Source: Agromyces mediolanus (GTDB taxonomy: Bacteria > Actinomycetota > Actinomycetes > Actinomycetales > Microbacteriaceae). From it: a DNA stretch of 64,000 bases. The translations under genes were made by a program, and so were the position numbers. Location: the NCBI RefSeq assembly GCF_023715325.1, contig NZ_JAMBNX010000006.1, forward strand, positions 186,001 through 250,000, in the 5' to 3' direction. Under the pieces are notes generated by a model. The model did not search any database. It saw only the letters and a program-made list of their open reading frames with translations, and was not told where the DNA came from. This document shows, piece by piece, positions 37,375 through 44,800 of this stretch. Each line of letters begins with the position of its first letter. The first letter of the stretch is position 1.

Positions 37375-37392
37375 TAAGTAAATAACTACTTA
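37375..37392. promoter_or_regulatory. Inverted repeat, probable TetR operator
   Basis: TAAGTA (37375-37380) and TACTTA (37387-37392) are 6-base arms around AATAAC, in the gap between the SDR remnant and the divergent TetR gene. Confidence 0.5.
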
Positions 37393-37441
37393 CTGATAAC
37401 CTAGAAGCGCAGTCGGAGAGCGTCAAGTCGAAGGGCAGCGC

Positions 37442-37996
37442 ATGAGAGACGCGGAAGCCACCCGGTCACGGATCCTGGCCGCGGCCATCGAGGAGTTCGC
37501 CGGGCACGGTTTCGCCGGTGGCCGGGTCGAGCGGATCGCGCGGGGCGCCGGGAGCAACGTGCGGATGATCTACGCGTACTTCGGGGGCAAGAGCGGTCTT
37601 TTCGATGCCGCACTCGAGACCGCGTTGCGCACGCTCGCGAACGAGGTGCCTCCGGATCCCGACGACCTGGCCGAATGGGCGGGGAGAGTGTTCGACCACC
37701 ACCAGGAACGTCCTGACATTCTCCGCCTGAGCATGTGGGCACGGCTGGAGCGACCTTCCGCGCTGTCTGAGCCCAGCGACGTGTATTCCGCCAAGGTGGA
37801 CGGGGTTCGGGTGTCGAGCCCGGGCGCTCTGTCGCCGGTCGATGTCCTGGTCTTCATCTACGCGATCGCGCAGGCCTGGCAGCTCTCTCCGACCGGCCTC
37901 ACGGGGCTTGAGGGTGCGCACGACGATCCCCGCCGGATCGCGGCGCATCGGCGCGCGGTCGTGGCAGCCGTCGAAGGCATGCTCCGAGACGCGTGA
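37442..37996 (+). CDS. TetR-family regulator
   Basis: The 184-residue protein starts with a TetR HTH: R-S-R-I-L-A-A-A-I-E-E-F-A-G-H-G-F-A, then N-V-R-M-I-Y-A-Y-F-G-G-K. The C-terminal ligand domain is typical of the short TetR_C family (H-H-Q-E-R-P-D-I-L-R-L). It probably represses the divergent SDR gene and itself through the inverted repeat between them. Confidence 0.88.
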   Translation: MRDAEATRSRILAAAIEEFAGHGFAGGRVERIARGAGSNVRMIYAYFGGKSGLFDAALETALRTLANEVPPDPDDLAEWAGRVFDHHQERPDILRLSMWARLERPSALSEPSDVYSAKVDGVRVSSPGALSPVDVLVFIYAIAQAWQLSPTGLTGLEGAHDDPRRIAAHRRAVVAAVEGMLRDA

Positions 37997-38040
37997 TGCC
38001 CTCGGCTGCGAGCGGGCCGCATCCGAGGGCATCGTGACGA

Positions 38041-38996
38041 TCACGACGAACGGTCGGCTGAGCCGTTCAGCGCCGGGGTGCGTGCGGGACCGGTCCTCCG
38101 CGTGATCCACCAGACGGCAGCGGTGATCAGGATCAGTGCTGCGCCGGGGATGAGGGTGGTGACGGACCCGGCGATCTCTCCGCGGCTGTTGAGTGCGCCG
38201 CCGAGATCGACGTGCAGGGTCGTACCGAGCACGAGGGCGCCACGTTGTACACGACGTGGAGGACGATCGCGGTCTCGAGTCCGCCGGTGCGCCAGGTGAC
38301 GATCGCCAAGGATCCGAACAGCACGAGGTAGGAGGTGAGGATGTACGGGTCGAGCGAGCCGTGGAAGAGGGAGAAGAGGACCGTGGGGATGACGATGCCG
38401 ATCACCGCGCCGAGGCGCGCGCCTCTCGTCCATCCGCCGACGATGCGGAACATCAACCCGCGGAAGCCGTACTCTTCGCCTGCTGCCGCGAGTGGTGTAA
38501 GCACCATGCCGATCACGAAATAGGCGACGAGGTCGAATATCGACCAGGGCACCTGATCGACGGGCGCCAGAAGGAAGCCGAAGGCGACGACGATGAGCAG
38601 CACCGGGCCGAACGCGAGCAGTGCTCGTCCGAGCACGCCGTATCGGAAGCGCCCGGCTACGGAGTGCATCGACCGGAAGGGGACTCCATAGAGCAGGCGC
38701 TGCAACAGCATGCAGTAGGGGATGAGCACGGCGAGTGACAGTGCACCTGCGGCCTGCTGGAGCGGCGTGAATCCAGAGCGCCCCAGGAACTCCGTGTCGA
38801 CAAGGCGTGCCCCGAGCGCGAACAATAGCGCGAAGGCGACCAGCCCGACGAACACCAGGATGATCGCGAGGATGCCGCGGAGGATCCGGCGCTTCTCGCC
38901 AGCATAGACGCGGTGGTATTCGACGCCAGAGGGAACCCGAGGGGTTGGGACGGGGTCGTCCAACTGGAGGAGCCAGTTCGGCGCGGTGGTGGTCAT
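38041..38996 (-). pseudogene. CPBP-family intramembrane protease, frameshifted near C-terminus
   Basis: The multi-span protein (from ATG 38996) has the CPBP metal motifs E-E-Y-G-F-R, F-S-L-F-H-G and H-V-V-Y-N. Immediately after H-V-V-Y-N-V-A the frame breaks at about 38240. The other frame continues L-V-L-G-T-T-L-H-V-D with a final membrane helix to the stop at 38041. All catalytic motifs lie before the break, so a shortened product could still fold. Two operator copies of the nearby TetR regulator lie upstream of its start. Confidence 0.75.
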
Positions 38997-39014
38997 GGGT
39001 GATTCCTATCCAAA

Positions 39015-39065
39015 CTAGTACAGCGTGATAGCGACAAGGGAGTCCAAGCTATCACACTGTGCTAG
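39015..39065. promoter_or_regulatory. Two TetR operator copies before the CPBP gene
   Basis: CTAGTACAGCGTGATAG (39015-39031) and CTATCACACTGTGCTAG (39049-39065) are near-palindromes. They match the two copies at 40811 and 40844 in front of the TetR gene. They should bring the CPBP gene under that regulator. Confidence 0.7.
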
Positions 39066-39140
39066 AAGCTCGTCGCCATTTCGGTGCTACATGCGTGAGG
39101 TCTGGCTAGGTGACCCGACCGCTGTGCGACACTCTTCTCC

Positions 39141-40073
39141 TCAGTTGCTGCGGTCGAGTGCGTGCAGGGCGATGGATGCGGCTCCGGCCACGAGTGCGTT
39201 GTCGAAGTCTGCATCTGGGTCGTTCCGCGACGTCAGCACCGTGATGATGATGGGGTCTTCTCCGGGCGGCGTGACGAGGGCGATGTCGTTGCGGATCGGA
39301 CCTGCGCCTCCGGATTTATCGGCGACCGTCCAGCCGGCTGGTGCCCCGGCGCGGATGAGGGCGTCTCCGGTGCGGTTGTCGCTCATCCAGTCGACGAGCA
39401 GTGCCGTGTCCGCAGCGGACAATGTGGAGCCGTCCAGGATCCTCGCGAGCGAGGCCGTGAAGGCGGCAGCGGTCGTGGTGTCCTCGGTGCTGCCCGGTTC
39501 GATCGTGTTGAGGGTCGGCTCGTCGTTCACGACCTCCGTGGTGGCATCGCCCAGCTCGGCGAGTGCATCGTCGAGGGCTGCGGGACCGCCGATCCGGTCA
39601 AGGATGAGATTGAGAGCCGCGTTGTCGCTGACTCGCACGGCGGCTTCGGCGAGCTGCGCGTAGGTCAGGCCGTCGTCGACGTACTGCGAGGTCACGGGTG
39701 CGTGGCCGGCGGCGGCGGCTTCTTCTGCCGTCCACCGCACGGTCTCATCGCGGGCTGCGCCCGACACGGACTGGAGGAAGGCTGCCGCGGCGAAGGCCTT
39801 GATGGTGGAGGCGAAGCCGAAGCGACGGTCCTCGCCGTACGAGACGGATTCGCCGGTTCCGGTGTCGACCGCCATGACGCCGACAGTCGCGTCATACTCC
39901 CGCTCGAGGCCCGCGAGTTCGTCTGCCACGAGCGCGTCGAGGTTCGATGAGGTCGCACGGGCCGTGGGAGACGCCGGGGCGGACTCCGCGGCAGGCGGAG
40001 GCGCGCCCACGCAGCCCGTGAGCGCGAAGCCGGCGAGCAGGCAGCAGAGGCCGAAGGCCAGATTTCGGCGCAT
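39141..40073 (-). CDS. Class A beta-lactamase, lipoprotein
   Basis: The 310-residue enzyme hydrolyses beta-lactam rings. A lipoprotein signal ends in L-T-G-C (Cys21). Catalytic motifs are S89-T-I-K92, S149-D-N151, E185-P-T-L-N189 (general base) and K253-S-G255. ATG at 40073 gives a proper signal peptide. An upstream ATG at 40175 overlaps the TetR stop but would place the lipobox too far in. It probably follows the TetR gene in one transcript. KSG instead of KTG occurs in several class A enzymes. Resistance spectrum cannot be read from sequence. Confidence 0.92.
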   Translation of the reverse strand: MRRNLAFGLCCLLAGFALTGCVGAPPPAAESAPASPTARATSSNLDALVADELAGLEREYDATVGVMAVDTGTGESVSYGEDRRFGFASTIKAFAAAAFLQSVSGAARDETVRWTAEEAAAAGHAPVTSQYVDDGLTYAQLAEAAVRVSDNAALNLILDRIGGPAALDDALAELGDATTEVVNDEPTLNTIEPGSTEDTTTAAAFTASLARILDGSTLSAADTALLVDWMSDNRTGDALIRAGAPAGWTVADKSGGAGPIRNDIALVTPPGEDPIIITVLTSRNDPDADFDNALVAGAASIALHALDRSN

Positions 40074-40171
40074 GCCCTCACGCGCCTCCGAACGCCCCGG
40101 TGGGCGCGAAGACGAGGTCGGCGAAGCGTGTGCCGACGAGCGTGAGGTGGTCGAGGGAGTGCGGGCGACGA

Positions 40172-40798
40172 TCATCCTGCGACGGGCCACTCGCTCATGA
40201 CCGCGTGGACGGCGAGCCGCAGACTCGCCATCTCGGCGTCGACGCCCACCGCGTCGGAGGGCAGCGCACGTTCGGTCATGAGCCCCGCCAGCATGGTCGC
40301 GAGGAACCGCGCTCGCTCCTCGACCCGACCGCCGGGGATCGCTCCCTCGTCGATCAAGGTGGTCAGCCACTGCGAGATCCGATGTCGCCCCATGCGGTCC
40401 AGGGCGAGGTACGTGGCTGTTTCGTCTTCCGACGGAGCCGTGGCCACATACGCCTCGTAGAGCGCCCCCCACTGCTTCCGGGCCCTCTCGCCCACGCCGA
40501 CTTCACGGAGGATCAGTTGCAAGCATCCGATGAGTCGTTCCTCCGCCGTCAAGGAATGATCATTGATCGGATCATCGGGGATCTCCAGGTCGTACATCGC
40601 GGCCACCACCGTCTCGATGAGTTCCCGCTGTGTCGGGAAGAAGTGGCGGAGCGATCCCGTGCTCACCTGAGCGCGGGCTGCCACTGCTCTCACGCTCAAA
40701 CGTGCTGTGGGGTTCTCGCCCAGCATGGTTGCCGCGGCGATGAGGATCTTCGCCCGCGTTCCCGGTTCCTTCGATGCTTCGTCCACTTTTTCCCTCAC
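40172..40798 (-). CDS. TetR-family regulator controlling the neighbouring genes
   Basis: The 208-residue protein has a TetR HTH (R-A-K-I-L-I-A-A-A-T-M-L-G, then S-V-R-A-V-A-A-R-A, S-T-G-S-L-R-H-F-F-P-T). A larger ligand-binding domain follows. Its start faces the gene at 40876, and two 17-bp operator copies lie between them. A matching pair lies before the CPBP gene. It therefore probably represses itself with beta-lactamase, the divergent membrane protein and CPBP. Confidence 0.9.
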   Translation of the reverse strand: MREKVDEASKEPGTRAKILIAAATMLGENPTARLSVRAVAARAQVSTGSLRHFFPTQRELIETVVAAMYDLEIPDDPINDHSLTAEERLIGCLQLILREVGVGERARKQWGALYEAYVATAPSEDETATYLALDRMGRHRISQWLTTLIDEGAIPGGRVEERARFLATMLAGLMTERALPSDAVGVDAEMASLRLAVHAVMSEWPVAG

Positions 40799-40810
40799 GA
40801 GCCATCCGTC

Positions 40811-40860
40811 TATAACAGTGTGCTAGTTTAGCCCGTCGAAAGCTATCACACTGTATTAGA
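40811..40860. promoter_or_regulatory. Two TetR operator copies in the divergent promoter
   Basis: CTATAACAGTGTGCTAG (40811-40827) and CTATCACACTGTATTAG (40844-40860) lie between the TetR gene and the divergent membrane-protein gene. Each is a 17-bp near-palindrome centred on one base. Confidence 0.75.
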
Positions 40861-40875
40861 TTTCTGGAGGTCGGG

Positions 40876-41520
40876 ATGATGGCGGGAAAGAACTGGCGCA
40901 ACCGTCGAGTCCGTGTCGGCTCCGGAGAACCGCTGCGCCGCTATCGCTGGTGGCAGATGTTCGGCAGGTCTCTCCGATCCATCACGCTGCGCTCAGCCGA
41001 CGGCACGACATCGACGTACACGGTCGACGTCCGTCACGCCGGGGATATGACCGACGGCGAGATCCGCGCCCGTCTCTACGTCGACGGAGCCTTGCGGTCC
41101 TACGCGAAGATGCCCACGCGCTTCGCGGTGCCAGGCGGACACATCGAGGTGGCGATCACCGGGTTCGGGCTCAAACGGTGCCACTATGTGCGGGCAGACG
41201 GTGTGGAGCAGCAGCTGTCGCCCGATCCTCGATCCACCGAAGGGCGTCGCGCCCGCTTGCACGAGCGGCACCCCGGAGTGAGCCGCGTGATCGGCATCGT
41301 CTCCGTCGTGTTCGTCGTGGGCGGCCTCACCGTCGAGGTCCCTCAGATCATCGAGGCGCTCTCGAAGATCCCTCTGATCGCCGACTCGATCGGCACCTTC
41401 ACCTCTCCCATCCGACTCCCGCTCCAGCTCAATCTGCTCGTCGGTCTCGCCGCTGCCCTCGGCAGCGCGGAGCGAGCCCTGCGGATGCGTTCGAGCTGGA
41501 TCGACGAGCTCGCCAGCTGA
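40876..41520 (+). CDS. Unknown membrane protein under TetR control
   Basis: The 214-residue protein has a basic soluble N-terminal half with beta-strand character (S-I-T-L-R-S-A-D-G-T-T-S-T-Y-T-V-D-V). Two hydrophobic segments follow in the C-terminal half (V-I-G-I-V-S-V-V-F-V-V-G-G-L and L-N-L-L-V-G-L-A-A-A-L). No family is recognised. GGAGG lies about 6-11 bases before the adjacent candidate start codons, and the TetR operators sit just upstream. Confidence 0.75.
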   Translation: MMAGKNWRNRRVRVGSGEPLRRYRWWQMFGRSLRSITLRSADGTTSTYTVDVRHAGDMTDGEIRARLYVDGALRSYAKMPTRFAVPGGHIEVAITGFGLKRCHYVRADGVEQQLSPDPRSTEGRRARLHERHPGVSRVIGIVSVVFVVGGLTVEVPQIIEALSKIPLIADSIGTFTSPIRLPLQLNLLVGLAAALGSAERALRMRSSWIDELAS

Positions 41521-41540
41521 CCCCTCCGAAAGGAGCCACC

Positions 41541-41885
41541 ATGCACCAGAGTGACCCTGCCGCCACACCCGAACTGCACGCGCAGCAGCGGGAGCGGATT
41601 GCGTGCGCCCATGCGCGACCCCCAATCGGGGGGTTCGCCGATGTCGAACTCGATGGTGCGGCGACGTCGGTGTCTGTGGTATTCAGATGGCAGATCGTCT
41701 GTGCACGAGGCCGGGGGGCACGATGCGCGAGTGGCTCAAGAGGACCGTCGGAATTGTCGCGACCGCGCTGGTCGCGCTCACACTGGTGCTGGTGCCGCAG
41801 GCCCCACCGGCCCAGGCGACCACGATCACCTCACCCGGGCCGCTGTCGAGCATCGTGGTCGGGCCCGACCTCAACTGCGCCGTGA
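41541..41885 (+). CDS. Doubtful small gene, possible truncated remnant
   Basis: An ATG at 41541 has an excellent ribosome binding site (AAAGGAG, 6 bases upstream), and about 50 codons read as ordinary protein. After that the frame runs into Arg-rich sequence overlapping the start of the DUF11 gene. Probably only the first part is native and the rest was replaced at a junction. The product is unknown. Confidence 0.25.
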   Translation: MHQSDPAATPELHAQQRERIACAHARPPIGGFADVELDGAATSVSVVFRWQIVCARGRGARCASGSRGPSELSRPRWSRSHWCWCRRPHRPRRPRSPHPGRCRASWSGPTSTAP

Positions 41886-44800
41886 ACCACGTGCTCGACT
41901 CGTCGCCCGAGTGGTATGGCGGCACCGCGTGCGGCACGTTCGCCTCGCTGAACGGCACGCTCTTCGGCCCCCAGGACGTGCCGGCGGGCGGCGGCGCGTC
42001 CCCCCGCACCCGATGGCTGATGGTGAGCCAGACGGCGACGACCGGTAGCGGCACCGTGGGCGACCCGTACACCGTCGTCACGGTCGTGCGCAGCACCACC
42101 GGGGTCGAGCTCACCCAGACCGACCGGTACGTCGTCGGCAACGAGTTCTACGACACCTCGCTCTCGATCGCGAACCCCACGGCCGTGCAGCAGCTCGGCA
42201 CGATCTACACCGCAGGCGACTGCTACCTGCAGAACTCCGACCTCGGCTACGGCAAGATCTTCGGCACGTCGCCGGCGTGCGCGACCTCCACCCTGCCCGG
42301 CAGCCGCCTCGAACAGCTCATCCCTCGCACGGGCGGCAACAACTTCTATCAGGCCGGCTACTCCTCGGTGTGGTCGCGCATCGGCGCGCAGCAGCCGTTC
42401 CCGGACACGTGCGCCTGCAACAGCTACATCGACAACGGCATCGGCATCTCATGGCCGCTGAACATCGCGCCGGGCGGCACGAGCGTCTTCGAGTGGACCA
42501 CCGCCTTCTCGCCGGCGGGCGTCGTGCCGATGACGATCACCGCGACGGCCGACGTCGCGTCGGTGCTCCCTGGCGCCGCCGACGGCTACACCCTGCGGGT
42601 GAGCAATCCCAATGCGACGAGCGGCGTGCTCGACGAGCTGACGGTGACGCTGCCCGACGGATTCGCCTATACGCCGGGCTCCACGACGGGGTTCACGACG
42701 TCCGATCCGGTCGTGTCGGGCAACACGCTCACCTTCAGCGGACCGTTCACCGTGCCGCCGAACGGCTTGATCTCGGTGCATTTCGGCGTCGCCGCCGGCA
42801 CCATACCCGGGACCTACACGATCGATGCAAGCGGAACGTCGCCCGACTTCGACGTGTCGGGCACCACGAATGCCGCGCCGATCACGGTGCTCGCCGTCTC
42901 CGACCTCAGCGTGGCCAAGACGACCGCGACGCCGACCGTGGTGGCCGGGGGCGCGCCCATCGTGTTCGACGTGGTCGCGACGAACGCGGGCCCCGGCACC
43001 GCCCCGAACGTCCAGGTCACCGACACGGTCCCGCCGGGGATGACGTTCTCAGCGTCCGCGAGTTCGCCGACCTGCTTCGTGCTCTCGGGCCAGGTGCGCT
43101 GCAGCGTCGCGTCCCTCGCACCGGGGGCGAGCGCGTCCTTCCAGATCGCGTTCACCGCGGCCGGCACGACAAGCGGCACGTTCAGCAACACCGCGGTCGT
43201 CTCGGGCGACGTGCAGGACGGCAACCTGTCGAACAACTCGTCGACCGCGAACTTCACCGTCGAACGACGGGTGGACGTGTCGGTCACGAAGTCGGCAAGT
43301 CCCACGACCGTCGCCGCCGGCGCCGTCACGACGTACACGATGACCGTGCACAACGCCGGCCCGTCGTCGGCGAATTACACGCTCGTCGACTCGCTGCCCG
43401 TCGGCGTGACCGCGACCTCGATCACGGGATCGGGCTGCACGATCACGCCTTCGCCGCGTTGCAGCGGGGTGCTCGCAGCCGGAGCATCCACCGTGGTCAC
43501 CCTGCAGGCGACGGTCGCCCCTGGCGCGGCGGCGGGCACGGTGCTCGTGAACTCGGCAGCGGTGACGACGCCGCAGATCGAGACGGTGACGGACAACAAC
43601 ATCGCGACGGCGTCCAACACCGTGAGCCGCTCCGCGAACCTCGCGATCCTCAAGGCTCTCTCGAGCGGGCTGGTGGCGGGGTATCCCGCCGTGTACACCC
43701 TCGATGTGACGAACGCCGGGCCGTCGTCGGCGACGAACGTCGTGGTCACCGACCCCGTGCCGGCCGGGCTCACGTTCGACCCGCTCGTCTCCTCGCCCGC
43801 CTGCTCGCTCGTCGGCGCCGACGTCATGTGCACCTCGGCCACCCTCGCCCCGACCTCGACGCTCCGCTTCGTGATCGGCTTCACCCTTCCGGCCGACACG
43901 CCCGCCGGCATGTCGATCGCGAATACGGCCACCGTCGCCTCGGACGAGCCCGACCCGGCGCCCGCCGACAACACGTCGACCTCGACGGCCGACGTCTCGC
44001 GACTCGTCGACCTCGTGGCGTCGAAGACCACCGTCGGCGGGGTGGTCGTCGCCGGAGGTGCCATCGATTACGACGTCACGGTGACCAACCGGGGTCCCTC
44101 GCTCGCGACCGAGGTGAAGCTGACCGACCCGGCCCCCGCCGGAGTCACCTGGACGGCGGCGGCCTCGACCGCGGGCCCCACCGCCGATTGCACGGTGGAT
44201 GCCGCTTCGGTGGCCTGCACGATCACCGAGTTGCAGCCCGGGGAGACGGCGGCCGTGCGGCTGACGGGCACGCTCGCGTCCTCGCTGCCTGCGGGCCCGG
44301 TCTCCAACACGGTCACCGCGACCTCGGCAGAGCCCGAGGCGACGCCCGACGACAACACCGCCGACGACTCCGTGAACGTCGCGGTCGAGTCGGGCCTCGA
44401 GTTGCACAAGGAGGACTCTGCACCGACCGGTGTCGCCGGCGCAGGCTTCGGCTACACGTTCACCCTCATCAACCGCGGTCCCTCCGACGCCGTCGACGCG
44501 ACGCTCACCGACACGCTGCCGACCGAACTGCGCGATCCGGTCATCGTCTCCCAGCCCGCCGGCGATCCCTGCTCGATCACCGACGGCGAACTGGACTGCT
44601 CCTTCGGCACCGTCCCAGCCGACCCCGACGGCACGAGCCCGCTCGTCGTAACCGTCTCCGGTACGCTCGACCCGGCTCTCGCCACCGGCACGACGCTGCA
44701 GAACACGGCGAGCGCGACCGATGCCACCGGCGCAACGGTGACTGCCGATGAGACCACGCAGGTCATCCGCGAGTCGACCTTCACCGTCGTGAAGACCCCG

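Noticed and set aside
39141-40175. Beta-lactamase start at 40175, overlapping the TetR stop
   Set aside because: It would put the lipobox cysteine at residue 55, too deep for a lipoprotein signal; the ATG at 40073 gives a normal one. Translational coupling cannot be wholly excluded.
36450-41720. Treating this accessory zone as part of the 12.7-kb island
   Set aside because: The att repeat ends at 36449 and no further copy is seen to the right, so the zone is described separately even though an older insertion is possible.
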